Assembly: GCF_039529835.1 (NCBI RefSeq) | Contig: NZ_CP154262.1 | Coordinates: forward strand, 1-64,000 | Direction of reading: 5' to 3' | Origin: Arthrobacter sp. TMP15 | GTDB lineage: Bacteria > Actinomycetota > Actinomycetes > Actinomycetales > Micrococcaceae | Length of the DNA stretch: 64,000 nucleotides | Part shown: positions 12,225 through 20,401 of the stretch, in pieces | Numbering within the stretch: the first letter of the stretch is position 1 | How the letters are laid out: each line of letters begins with the position of its first letter | Made by a program: the position numbers and the translations under genes | Notes under the pieces: model-generated | Told to the model about the DNA's origin: nothing | Databases searched by the model: none | What the model saw: the letters and a program-made list of their open reading frames with translations, nothing else

Positions 12225-12300
12225 GGGGGCATGGCGCAATTGGTAGCGCACCTGCTTTGCAAGCAGGGGGTTCGGGGTTCGAGTCCCCGTGCCTCCACCA
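12225..12300 (+). tRNA. tRNA-Ala (TGC anticodon)
   Basis: The acceptor GGGGGCA pairs with TGCCTCC (one G-U). The D-arm, the anticodon stem CCTGCTTTGCAAGCAGG with TGC at 12258-12260 and the T-arm GGGGTTCGAGTCCCC are complete, and the 3' CCA is encoded at 12298-12300. A possible promoter is TTGAGT (12181) with TATACT (12206), though the 19-bp spacing is long. A strong terminator follows immediately. Confidence 0.97.
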
Positions 12301-12302
12301 TG

Positions 12303-12344
12303 AAGAACGATCCTGGTCTTAGGACCAGGATCGTTCTTGTTTTT
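12303..12344 (+). terminator. Terminator after tRNA-Ala
   Basis: A perfect 16-bp stem (12303-12318 with 12323-12338) closes a 4-nt loop and is followed by a GTTTTT tract. It lies 2 nt after the CCA end of tRNA-Ala, so it is a strong intrinsic terminator for that transcript. Confidence 0.93.
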
Positions 12345-12448
12345 GCGAAAGTCTCCCAGCCCGAGGGTTAGTGGTTAGGTCGATGGCTGGCAGGTGTACA
12401 GGTAGATTGCTTCCTCAACCATTACCTCGTGTGTCTTACGCTTAGATT

Positions 12449-13333
12449 GTGATCTTTCTACTGGCCGTTGTGGGTATTCTTGGTGTTTCGGCATCCGGAC
12501 CGATTATGGCTGCCACCATGGCCCCAGCCCTGACAATTGCTCTATGGCGCAATGTCCTTGGGGCGGCCGTGCTGGGTTTGCCATCTTTCCTTCGAACTCC
12601 GAGGAAATATCTGACGCTGACGCCTTATGAGCGCAAGTACATAGTCATTGCTGCCTCAGCACTGGCCCTTCACTTCGCCTGCTTTGTAACGTCCGTGAAA
12701 CTGACAACCGTGGCAGCTGCCACTGCCCTCGTATGCCTGCAAGCGGCATGGATCGCGCTGTTCCAGTGGATTAGGGGCTTCAAGCCTCCCACGACCGTGC
12801 TGTTGGGGCTTGCAGCGGCCCTTGCCGGGGTCCTGGTGATTACGGGTTTCGACATGGGTGTTTCAACCGAAGCGCTGCAGGGGGATCTACTGGCAGTGGC
12901 CGGCGGTATTCTTGCAGCTATCTATACTCTTGCAGGCTCAAAAGTACGCAAAAGCCTCTCAACGAGCGTGTACTCAAGTCTCTGCTACAGCCTCTGTTCG
13001 GTCATTCTGTTAGCGATGTGTTTAGTTTTCCGGCAACCGTTGGTGAACATTCCTCCGGAAGCTTGGTGGGGCATCTTGGCCGTGACAATTGCGGCGCAGC
13101 TTTTTGGACACACCATTTTCAACTACCTCCTTGCAACTATTTCGCCGCTGGTGGTGTCCATGATGATCTTGGTTGAAATTCCGGGCGCAGCACTCTTAGC
13201 AGGATTCTTCCTGGGCCAAACTCTTCCGACCGGAACGTATGCGGGCCTGATCCTGATTCTTGTCGGGTTAGCCGTTGTGGTCATCCGCCAAAGCCGTAGC
13301 GGCATCAAGGAATTGCCGCCAGCCACCCTTTAA
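12449..13333 (+). CDS. EamA/DMT-family transporter
   Basis: A 294-residue inner-membrane protein with about ten hydrophobic segments in two homologous halves, the drug/metabolite transporter (EamA) layout. The first half begins at the initiator and contains ALWRNVLGAAVLGLP; the second begins near GDLLAVAGGILAAIYTL and ends with a Lys-poor tail. Members usually export small metabolites or amino acids; the substrate cannot be read from the sequence. The GTG at 12449 is the first possible start because a TAG lies in frame only 6 bp upstream. It stands alone between the tRNA-Ala terminator and a convergent gene. Confidence 0.85.
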   Translation: MIFLLAVVGILGVSASGPIMAATMAPALTIALWRNVLGAAVLGLPSFLRTPRKYLTLTPYERKYIVIAASALALHFACFVTSVKLTTVAAATALVCLQAAWIALFQWIRGFKPPTTVLLGLAAALAGVLVITGFDMGVSTEALQGDLLAVAGGILAAIYTLAGSKVRKSLSTSVYSSLCYSLCSVILLAMCLVFRQPLVNIPPEAWWGILAVTIAAQLFGHTIFNYLLATISPLVVSMMILVEIPGAALLAGFFLGQTLPTGTYAGLILILVGLAVVVIRQSRSGIKELPPATL

Positions 13334-13350
13334 ACCAGTAGCCCTTTAAA

Positions 13351-13395
13351 CCAGTGTGAGGGCCAGGACAAGTTACATCCCGACCCTCACATTGG
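13351..13395. terminator. Inverted repeat between convergent genes
   Basis: A 12-bp inverted repeat (CCAGTGTGAGGG at 13351-13362, CCCTCACATTGG at 13384-13395, one G-T pair) lies between the EamA gene and the convergent 343-codon gene. No T-run follows on either strand, so it is at best a weak or bidirectional terminator. Confidence 0.45.
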
Positions 13396-13476
13396 TACCT
13401 GGCCCCTTATGCGGCAGGGTGGCCAGTAGATCCACAAGATAGGGATTCCACCGGCGTTGCTATCTTGAGCGGTGAA

Positions 13477-14508
13477 CTACTTCTTGGGCTCTGTGGGCTT
13501 GGGTTTGGGCGCTGCATCCTTAACCGTGTGAGCGGCTGCGTCCTTTGCATCCGCTACAGCTTCCTTGGCATCGGTCGCCGCCTCTGAGAGGTCTTCCTTC
13601 ACATCCGAAACGTGTTTGGAAGCGGGCTTGGAAACAGCTTCGGAGACCTTGTCCGAGACAGCCTCAACCGCTTCTTCTGCCTTTCCTTGGATGTCCCTCG
13701 CCTTTTCCTGAACAGCGTCGGCAACCTTCTGCGCAGTCTTCTTCGCGCTGTCGTCCGCAGGCACTGGGGCAGGGACGCTGGATGAGGCATGAGCCGAAGC
13801 TGTGGGGGCAGGGGTCTTCCACGGGTCAGCAACAGGTTTAGACGCCTTCCAGACAGCTACCCCCGCTGCTGTTGCGGCAACGACTATGCCTACAACAATC
13901 CAGCCTTTACCTGACTTGTTGTCCTTCTTGACGGCCTTTTTCATTTCCGCAGCAAATTTTTTGGCTGAGCTCGCCGCAGCCTTCTCAGCCTTGGCCAGGG
14001 CCTTCTTGTTGCCCGTCAGCTTAGCGGCAGCAATTTCAAACTGGTGGGAACCCTTGGATTTCTCCAACGCAACCTCGACGGCGTGCGCGGCGTCCCCGAT
14101 CTTGCCAGAGACACGCGGGATAAAGTCATCGACAACCCTGTCCTTGGCGGAATTGATACCCGAACCAGCCTTACCAAGTGCCTCTTGGATATGAGGCGTT
14201 GCTTCATCAACGGCATCTGAAATTTTTGGTGCCAATTTTTCGAGTCCTTCCTGCAGTTTCGGCGTCACTGCTGCAACGCCGTCGGCTGTGTACTGAGCGG
14301 CTTTGCGAAGACCATCCTGGACACGGGGGGATGCCGTCTCGATGCCCTTTTCAATGCGGGGTACAGCCCACCCGAGGGCTGCTTCCACACGAGGAGCAGT
14401 CCAATCTTTGGCACTTTCCATATGTGGAGTTGCCCATTCTTTGGCGCTGTCAACGCCGGTGTTCAGCGAGTCTTCCAAACCTTGGGTAAAGCGGTCAACC
14501 TTCTTCAC
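13477..14508 (-). CDS. Membrane-anchored 11-residue-repeat protein, unknown function
   Basis: I do not recognise a named family for this 343-residue protein. Its N-terminal region has a Pro every 11 residues (28, 39, 50, 61, 83, 94, 105, with Gln at 72), each inside a unit like TAPRVEAALGW or ASPRVQDGLRK. That gives eight hendecad repeats able to form amphipathic helices. Residues 150-200 are Lys/Ala-rich, a single membrane segment spans about 202-220 (GWIVVGIVVAATAAGVAVW), and the C-terminal 100 residues are an Ala/Lys/Glu/Asp-rich LEA- or YtxH-like helix ending in a KPKP tail. It is divergent from ppiA. A surface-lining or stress role is only a guess. Confidence 0.75.
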   Translation of the reverse strand: MKKVDRFTQGLEDSLNTGVDSAKEWATPHMESAKDWTAPRVEAALGWAVPRIEKGIETASPRVQDGLRKAAQYTADGVAAVTPKLQEGLEKLAPKISDAVDEATPHIQEALGKAGSGINSAKDRVVDDFIPRVSGKIGDAAHAVEVALEKSKGSHQFEIAAAKLTGNKKALAKAEKAAASSAKKFAAEMKKAVKKDNKSGKGWIVVGIVVAATAAGVAVWKASKPVADPWKTPAPTASAHASSSVPAPVPADDSAKKTAQKVADAVQEKARDIQGKAEEAVEAVSDKVSEAVSKPASKHVSDVKEDLSEAATDAKEAVADAKDAAAHTVKDAAPKPKPTEPKK

Positions 14509-14643
14509 GTTTCCTCCAGATGTCAGCAGTTTCGTCTTTAGCCTACGTCCACAACAGCACTCTTGCTATCTTTGACAGTTCGCCGGGCGCGGAATGATCG
14601 GCATTATCAGAATATTCTCACTTTGGCATGGCAGAATATCGCC

Positions 14644-15186
14644 ATGACTGCTATTCCTACCGCAAAAGCAACTATCAGCACCAGCCTTGGCGACATCGTG
14701 GTAAACCTCTTTGGCAACCACGCCCCCAAGACAGTGGCCAACTTTGTTGGCCTGGCGACCGGATCCATTGAATGGACACACCCGGGAACTGGTGAAAAAA
14801 CAAACAAGCCGTTGTACAACGGGACTATTTTCCACCGCATCATCAAAGACTTCATGATTCAAGCTGGCGATCCTTTGGGCCGTGGAGTTGGCGGCCCCGG
14901 TTTCCAGTTCGACGACGAGATCAACCCTGACTTGAATTTCAACGACCCCTACAAATTGGCTATGGCCAACGCCGGTATTCAGGGTGGCCGTGGAACCAAT
15001 GGTTCACAGTTCTTCATCACAACCGTGAACACCAGCTGGCTCCAAGGCAAGCACAGCATCTTTGGTGAAGTCGCTGATGAGGCCTCACGCGCTGTTGTGG
15101 ATGCCATTGAGGGCGTGGCAACTGGCGCAGGCGACAAGCCGCGTGAAGATGTGCTCATTAACTCGGTGAGCGTTGAGCAGCTCTAA
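14644..15186 (+). CDS. ppiA: Cyclophilin-type peptidyl-prolyl isomerase
   Basis: A 180-residue cytoplasmic cyclophilin that catalyses cis-trans isomerisation at prolyl bonds. The active-site block FHRIIKDFMIQAGDP is intact, as are the GTNGSQFFITT strand and the WLQGKHSIFGEV motif with the cyclosporin-binding Trp. No signal peptide is present. The ATG at 14644 begins MTAIPTAKATIST as in relatives; a longer open frame from 14563 adds an unlikely basic extension. It is transcribed toward the rhomboid gene, a common actinobacterial pairing. Confidence 0.95.
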   Translation: MTAIPTAKATISTSLGDIVVNLFGNHAPKTVANFVGLATGSIEWTHPGTGEKTNKPLYNGTIFHRIIKDFMIQAGDPLGRGVGGPGFQFDDEINPDLNFNDPYKLAMANAGIQGGRGTNGSQFFITTVNTSWLQGKHSIFGEVADEASRAVVDAIEGVATGAGDKPREDVLINSVSVEQL

Positions 15187-15284
15187 AAACTGATAGTTAT
15201 GATTTTCATGGCTTTGGCCGCCGGCGTCCGTTGCGATCCGGCGGCTGAAGCCTTCCTTATATTTATCCCGCGAGGATCCTATCC

Positions 15285-16145
15285 ATGAGTTCTGCTTTCC
15301 CGACCCAGGAGTCCTCCACAGGAGCCCCTGTCTGCCCACGTCACACTGACCGTGTCTCCTATGTGAGCTGTCAGCGGTGTGGCCGACCAACGTGCCCGGA
15401 ATGTCAACGGAGCGCGGCCGTGGGAATTCAGTGTGTGGACTGTGTTCGTGAAGCTACTAAGGCCACGCCATCCCGGCGGAGTATTTTTGGCGGGATCGCC
15501 CGGGCGGGAAGACCCGTTGTAACTATCACCATGATGGCGATTTGCGTTGTCGCGTTTGGTTTGGACTGGATCATCCCCAACGGCTTCATCTTTCAGAACT
15601 TTGCCTATGCCCCATTCTTGACGGAAGCAGAGCCGTGGCGCATGCTTTCCTCCGCATTCTTGCATTCCACCAACATTATGCACATAGCTTTCAATATGTA
15701 TGCGCTGTGGATTTTGGGTAATGCTCTGGAACCTGCCTTTGGTCGCGTGCGGTTCATGGCCGTCTATCTTGTCAGCGCTTTCGCCGGCTCAGTGGGCGTT
15801 CTGATGCTCTCTCCCTTGGACACGGTTGTGGTGGGAGCTTCGGGCGCCGTCTTTGGATTGTTCGGCGCACTTTTTGTTGTGCAAAAGAAGCGCGGTGGCG
15901 ACCTGCGCCAAATTCTGGTCCTGTTGCTGATTAATGCTGCCATTGGGTTCGTGATCCCCAATATTGCTTGGCAGGCCCACTTAGGCGGTTTGCTGGCCGG
16001 TGCACTGTGCACTGCAGCGATTGCCTACGCACCAGCTAAGAACCGTAATCTCATCCAGTGGAGCGGTATTGCAGGTGTGGCAGTGCTCTTGGTTGGTTTG
16101 ACCCTTTACAAGGTCTCAACTTTCCCGGTTCTTCCTTTCAGCTAG
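15285..16145 (+). CDS. Rhomboid family intramembrane serine protease
   Basis: This 286-residue protein should cleave transmembrane substrates within the bilayer. A Cys/His-rich N-terminus (CPRHTDRVSYVSCQRCGRP and CPECQ, CVDC; about residues 17-52) looks like a B-box-type zinc finger. Six or so membrane segments follow. The catalytic dyad is visible as Ser186 in GASGAVFG and His232 in AHLGG, and the HIAFNM stretch in an earlier helix holds the oxyanion Asn. It lies about 100 bp downstream of ppiA on the same strand. Confidence 0.93.
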   Translation: MSSAFPTQESSTGAPVCPRHTDRVSYVSCQRCGRPTCPECQRSAAVGIQCVDCVREATKATPSRRSIFGGIARAGRPVVTITMMAICVVAFGLDWIIPNGFIFQNFAYAPFLTEAEPWRMLSSAFLHSTNIMHIAFNMYALWILGNALEPAFGRVRFMAVYLVSAFAGSVGVLMLSPLDTVVVGASGAVFGLFGALFVVQKKRGGDLRQILVLLLINAAIGFVIPNIAWQAHLGGLLAGALCTAAIAYAPAKNRNLIQWSGIAGVAVLLVGLTLYKVSTFPVLPFS

Positions 16146-16229
16146 GTCACCAGCTGACTCATAGGCTGAGAAGCGCAGCTGTACTCGTTGCGTTAAAAGC
16201 AAGGTGTAGTTAGGGTTCTCCAGCAAGTC

Positions 16230-16781
16230 TTAGGGCTTGAGCCGGCGATAGTCGCCACCGTAGTGGATCAGGGGTGAGGCATCCTTACTCCATGGTGCGT
16301 CCTCACCCATAGAAAGCACACTCCCCACCACCAGTAGGTGGGTGGCTGCTGTGTGGATGGTGGTGGTGGCGACCTCAAAAAACGCGAGAGCTCCTGCAAT
16401 AATGGCGTTGCCAGTGACTGGGCCACGCCTAAAACTTATTTGGTTGAGCAGTCCTTCCAACGGTGTGCCAGGGCTGGCGAGCCAATTTGCTTGAGCCTTT
16501 TGCTCAGCCGTCAGAATCGACAGCGCCCACGAACCCGACTCCGCCACAGCTAGTGCGATCCTGGACTCGGCGTAGAGACTTACCAGCAATGTCGGCGGGT
16601 CATAGGACACTGACAGGTAGGCACTGACAGTAGTTGCATAGTCTCGGTCACGGAGCCTAGTGCTAATGATGGCCACTCCGCTGCTTTGCTCAGCACTCAA
16701 CCTGCGGTACTCATCGATCTGCTCCTGGGTTAGTTCCTGTGGGGAAACTCTGGAGATATCAAGTGCATCGGCTAATTCCAT
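16230..16781 (-). CDS. Flavin reductase domain protein
   Basis: A 183-residue protein with the FMN-binding split-barrel of the flavin reductase family. The motif block SGVAIISTRLRDRDYATTVSAY, then DPPTLLVSLYAESR and WALSIL, matches the family's FMN-contacting strands. The C-terminus has the usual THLLVVGSV strand and an HYGGDYRRL end. These enzymes reduce free flavin with NAD(P)H or serve as partners of monooxygenases; no partner gene is adjacent. The ATG at 16781 gives the expected N-terminus (MELADALDIS). The upstream in-frame ATG at 16829 would read through DnaA-box sequences. It converges on the rhomboid gene. Confidence 0.88.
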   Translation of the reverse strand: MELADALDISRVSPQELTQEQIDEYRRLSAEQSSGVAIISTRLRDRDYATTVSAYLSVSYDPPTLLVSLYAESRIALAVAESGSWALSILTAEQKAQANWLASPGTPLEGLLNQISFRRGPVTGNAIIAGALAFFEVATTTIHTAATHLLVVGSVLSMGEDAPWSKDASPLIHYGGDYRRLKP

Positions 16782-16807
16782 GACTTCATCGTCGCATGAA
16801 TCTGCAC

Positions 16808-17138
16808 TTGTCCACAGCACTATCCACATATGGGTATAACTTACAGGCCTGTAGTTCTAGTAGTCGTCAGTTCGTCGTACACTGTCTTTTCCCCAGACTT
16901 ATACACACTGGGCATAAGTTACACACATGTAATTCCACAGCTGTGGATTACTCCATCGCGGCATTTTCAATGGATTATGCGGTAATCGATGTAAAGTTAT
17001 CCACTTCTGTGGATAACTTTGTGAACAACTATGGATAACCACAGTTTCGAAGACGGCCTGTGGACAGTTCGAATAAGTTATCAACGTCGGTGGACAGAGG
17101 TGTGTGTTGTGGGAAAAAGTTATCCACAGTGTGGACAA
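16808..17138. promoter_or_regulatory. Dense ectopic DnaA-box cluster
   Basis: This gene-free region carries about ten DnaA-box-like 9-mers in 330 bp: TTGTCCACA 16808, CTATCCACA 16820, TGTGGATTA 16942, TTATCCACT 16997, perfect TGTGGATAA 17008, TATGGATAA 17030, TGTGGACAG 17059, TTATCAACG 17078, perfect TTATCCACA 17120 and TGTGGACAA 17130. Two are arranged as a perfect inverted repeat with 11-bp arms (16994-17004 and 17009-17019). It lies about 15 kb from oriC and upstream of a LuxR-type gene. No AT-rich trio tract follows any pair, so it looks like a DnaA-titrating or DnaA-regulated element, not a second origin. Confidence 0.7.
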
Positions 17139-17227
17139 GGTGGGGATATTGACAGATATTGCGGATATGTGCAGAGCTTCTTCGCGTACCTGGCCGTTCC
17201 ATCGACACAGCCCTCGCAATATCCATA

Positions 17228-17262
17228 GACTGAGACTGAGACTGAGACTGAACTGGGACTGA
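17228..17262. repeat. GACTGA hexanucleotide repeat
   Basis: Four perfect tandem GACTGA units (17228-17251) are followed by a degenerate ACTGG and one more GACTGA. The tract sits about 105 bp upstream of the LuxR-type gene start, within its probable promoter or leader. Confidence 0.9.
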
Positions 17263-17277
17263 GCTGAGAGCCTTGAA

Positions 17278-17304
17278 GGGCAGGGGGCAGGGGTCAGGGG
17301 CGGG
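17278..17304 (+). other. G-quadruplex-like tract
   Basis: Five runs of three to five G separated by 1-3 nt (GGG-CA-GGGGG-CA-GGGG-TCA-GGGG-C-GGG) lie 62 bp before the LuxR-type gene on its coding strand. The run pattern meets the usual G-quadruplex rule in DNA and in the leader RNA. No function is shown by the sequence. Confidence 0.6.
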
Positions 17305-17366
17305 CCAGCCATGACGCTGAGTCTAATATCGGCGGTTGTAGCCGCAGTTTCAGGAAATGGGGAGGC

Positions 17367-20036
17367 ATGGCTCGGCGCGCAGTTGTTGAGGATATTGTTA
17401 GTCAGCTGACTGACGGCTCCTCAAGAGGAGTACTCATCGTTGGATCTCGTGGTGCCGGAAAAACCTGGATGTTGGGCGAAATTCTCAATGCCCTGGGCCC
17501 GAGAATTGCAAGAATCAGGCTCTCCGCAAGCAAAGCACTAATGACTATTCCTTTCGGAGCTGTCAACGCTCGAGTCGGCGTGAAGCTAGTGCGCAGCGAT
17601 GATTATTACGAGGTACTCAACGCTTTCTTAGAGCAAATCCACGCGGCCTCAACCACGTCCGACTCACTAGTGCTGATCGTGGACAACGCCGAATATCTAG
17701 ATCGGGAAAGTGCTGCCATCATCTTGCAGGTGGTTATGTCTTCTGCGGCCAAATTAATAGTGGTAGATCATCCCGGGGGGCATAAAAATTATTTGCGTGA
17801 GTTATGGCGTGAAGGACATCTGACCCGTTTTGATGTGGCGCCACTGCAGTCTGAAGCAGTCCGAATGCTACTTGAGGGTGTTCTGGGTGGAAAAATTGCA
17901 CGTCCGGCCATTGACTACTTGGCCAGCCGGTCGGCTGGTAATCCTCTGGTGCTGCACGGCTTAGTGGCAGGTGCACGTGAAGAAGGCTCTTTGCACAAGG
18001 TTAACAACGTGTGGATACTTGACCATCCTGAAGATCGTTTAGGTACCGAATCTTGGGAACTTCTGCAGATGGAGCTCACCAAACAATTAGCTGATTCTCG
18101 GGGGATCATCGAAATGCTTGCCTTGGCCGGGCCACTTCCGCTTGAGGTTATTCTTGATTTGACCAGCGTCGAGGCAGTCGATGACATTCAGCAAAGAGAA
18201 CTTGTCGAGGTAGTGCCAGGGGCGGTTCTAACGATGCGGTTGGCGCGTCCGGCCACTGCGACCGCAATTCGTGACATGGTTCCGTTAGGACGCAGCAGGC
18301 GGTTCCTGAGAGAAGTCTCAAAATTTGTGACAATTGACGATCAATCCAACCCTGAAATGATCATTAATTTCACGAGGTGGTCGCTTGATTGCGGACTGCC
18401 GGTTAATGATGAGCGGATCCTTGCAGCCACCGTGTATGCCAACCAGCTGATGCGCCCACTTGAGGCGTTACAGTTCAGCAAGAGTCATGAAGGCACGCCA
18501 CACCAGGCAGCTCTACTGGCCGAGCGCTCGATTGCATATCTAAACCAAAACTGTGCCGTCACTGCGCGGAAACTCTCAATGCACGCTCTTGAAATAGCTC
18601 ATTCACCTGAAGCGGGTGCAAGCGCTCTGCGCGCTGTTCAACTCTCTCATTCATCAGCGATGGACTACGAAGTCTGCTTCGATGAGGCTTACCTCAGCTT
18701 TGTGGGTCGGTTTGGCGATGTGGTCCTCAACGATTTCTCCAGCAGAGCTGACATCGATGTGTTGATAACTTTGGCCATCAAGAACGTCTCCGTTGGCAGG
18801 ATGGAAAATCTCCCTGAAGGCATCCAAGCGCTCTTAGCTCACCCCATGACAGAGAACGTAGCGGACCGGGTCCTGCTGAAATCTCTCTTAGTTGAGGTTC
18901 TTAGCGCTACCGGACAGATGAGCACAGCAGTGGCGATGGCGTTGGATGTTGTTGCTGAACTCGAGAGACCTGAAGGGTTTCCGCGGCCAGATATTGCCAT
19001 TTTGGCTTACACCCGTTCAGTGGCAGCATTCATTTATGACGGTGCATGGGACTATGCCACTGCGGCCCTGGAACCTGCCATCTTCACCAATCCTGATCTC
19101 ATGCTGCATTCAGGCGGATTGCGCGATCTTGCGGCAGCCATGATGCAGGTCCGGCGAGGTTACCTGCAAGAGGCGTTGGCTGGGTCGGAGTCAGCCGTGC
19201 ACACGCTCAAAGACTACGACCCGTGGTCGGTGCTACCCACAGCAATGGGGTTGCAAGCGTACTGCTTGGTGATGCACGGAGACTTACCGGGTTCGCAGGG
19301 CATTTTGTCGCAGCTAGCTTTACTGAATCGACGCAGCGGCAAATTTTATGAGTTGGAAGGTGCTGCTTACGCAGCTGCCGCCCAATTCATGACCGGGCAG
19401 TCGGAACTGGGGTTGGCGCGGTTATGGAGTCTACAGCGGGAGTGCCTGGAGCACGGCTACCTCGGGATTGAGCTAACAGTCCTTTCGCTTCTGGTGCGCG
19501 TGGGTGATGCTGCGGCAATCCTCAGATTGGTCGAAGTTGCGGAACGGCTGGAGTCATCCAGCAAAGAGTTCTTTGTACGCTGGTCAGCCGCAATGCGTTC
19601 CCAAGACGCTGCAAGCCTTGAACAGGCTAGCGCAACTGCCATGCAGTACGGTTTTGAGCTGGTAGCCGTTGAGCTGGCCACACATGCACTTAATAAATTC
19701 AGCGTCGGCGGCAAAATCCACAAAAGCCGCAAAGCAGCCAACAAAGTCGTGGCGATGCGTGAGAACATGCCTGGATTGGTATCTCCTGTTTTTCAGACTA
19801 TTGACCAACCCAAAATGACTCGCCGCGAGCACCAGATCGCTTTACTTGTGGCTCAGGGTGAGTCCAATAGCTCCATTGCTGCCCGACTTAACGTTTCGCT
19901 GCGGACCATTGAGGGGCATCTTTACAGGACTTTCATCAAGCTGGATATTCAATCCAGAGAGCAGTTGACCTCGCTCATGGCTGCTCCCGTTCCTGATAAT
20001 CCAGGGCCTCCGGTAGCCCTGTCCAGACCGGTATAA
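17367..20036 (+). CDS. LuxR-type large ATPase regulator (LAL-like)
   Basis: An 889-residue transcription factor with an N-terminal AAA/NTPase module (Walker A GSRGAGKT at 26-33, Walker B LVLIVDNAEYLD near 101-112). A long helical, TPR-like middle follows, and a C-terminal LuxR helix-turn-helix lies at about 817-870 (MTRREHQIALLVAQGESN, then SLRTIEGHLYRTF). This is the LAL/STAND-regulator plan: a signal drives ATP-dependent activation and DNA binding. The regulon is unknown. The ATG at 17367 follows GGGGAGGC. The region upstream holds DnaA boxes, a hexamer repeat and a G-rich tract, so its control may be unusual. Confidence 0.88.
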   Translation: MARRAVVEDIVSQLTDGSSRGVLIVGSRGAGKTWMLGEILNALGPRIARIRLSASKALMTIPFGAVNARVGVKLVRSDDYYEVLNAFLEQIHAASTTSDSLVLIVDNAEYLDRESAAIILQVVMSSAAKLIVVDHPGGHKNYLRELWREGHLTRFDVAPLQSEAVRMLLEGVLGGKIARPAIDYLASRSAGNPLVLHGLVAGAREEGSLHKVNNVWILDHPEDRLGTESWELLQMELTKQLADSRGIIEMLALAGPLPLEVILDLTSVEAVDDIQQRELVEVVPGAVLTMRLARPATATAIRDMVPLGRSRRFLREVSKFVTIDDQSNPEMIINFTRWSLDCGLPVNDERILAATVYANQLMRPLEALQFSKSHEGTPHQAALLAERSIAYLNQNCAVTARKLSMHALEIAHSPEAGASALRAVQLSHSSAMDYEVCFDEAYLSFVGRFGDVVLNDFSSRADIDVLITLAIKNVSVGRMENLPEGIQALLAHPMTENVADRVLLKSLLVEVLSATGQMSTAVAMALDVVAELERPEGFPRPDIAILAYTRSVAAFIYDGAWDYATAALEPAIFTNPDLMLHSGGLRDLAAAMMQVRRGYLQEALAGSESAVHTLKDYDPWSVLPTAMGLQAYCLVMHGDLPGSQGILSQLALLNRRSGKFYELEGAAYAAAAQFMTGQSELGLARLWSLQRECLEHGYLGIELTVLSLLVRVGDAAAILRLVEVAERLESSSKEFFVRWSAAMRSQDAASLEQASATAMQYGFELVAVELATHALNKFSVGGKIHKSRKAANKVVAMRENMPGLVSPVFQTIDQPKMTRREHQIALLVAQGESNSSIAARLNVSLRTIEGHLYRTFIKLDIQSREQLTSLMAAPVPDNPGPPVALSRPV

Positions 20037-20119
20037 GCACACTAGAATGAGAGTAAGGAAACGCCTCTTGGCCGAAAGGCTGATGGGCCTTGGCTCAAAT
20101 AAGAAAGAAGGTCAGCACC

Positions 20120-20401
20120 ATGTCGGTAGAAGACAACGCTGAGCACGGACGTTATATAGAGGGCCAGTATGGCAAGGCAGGTGCTGAAGAAGGTCACAAG
20201 ACCGGAGAGTCTGATGGCCGCTACGTTGAAGGCGACTACGGTCGAGCGGGCACCGAGGAAGCCCTCGAGGAAGCCGAGACTGGACGGTTCGTTGAAGCAG
20301 ATTACGGCACAGCCGGTGATGTGCCCGGCCATGCCGCGGATAAAGCTACGGGACGCTATGTGCAAAGTGATGCTCGTGAGGAAAAAGAAGCAGGAAACTA
20401 G
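20120..20401 (+). CDS. Small acidic repeat protein, unknown function
   Basis: A 93-residue, very acidic and Gly-rich protein built from about 3.5 copies of a 22-24-residue unit with core GRYVEGDYGRAG: GRYIEGQYGKAG, GRYVEGDYGRAG, GRFVEADYGTAG and a truncated GRYVQSD. There is no signal peptide, membrane segment or Cys. It looks soluble and probably disordered or a short solenoid. The ATG at 20120 follows AGAAAGAAGG. It lies 83 bp after the LuxR-type gene and its TAG overlaps the crgA stop by 2 nt on the opposite strand. I know no family function. Confidence 0.75.
   Translation: MSVEDNAEHGRYIEGQYGKAGAEEGHKTGESDGRYVEGDYGRAGTEEALEEAETGRFVEADYGTAGDVPGHAADKATGRYVQSDAREEKEAGN

Noticed and set aside
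16808-17138. Second replication origin
   Set aside because: Many DnaA boxes are present, but there is no adjacent AT-rich trinucleotide tract, and a standard oriC with that feature exists between dnaA and dnaN.
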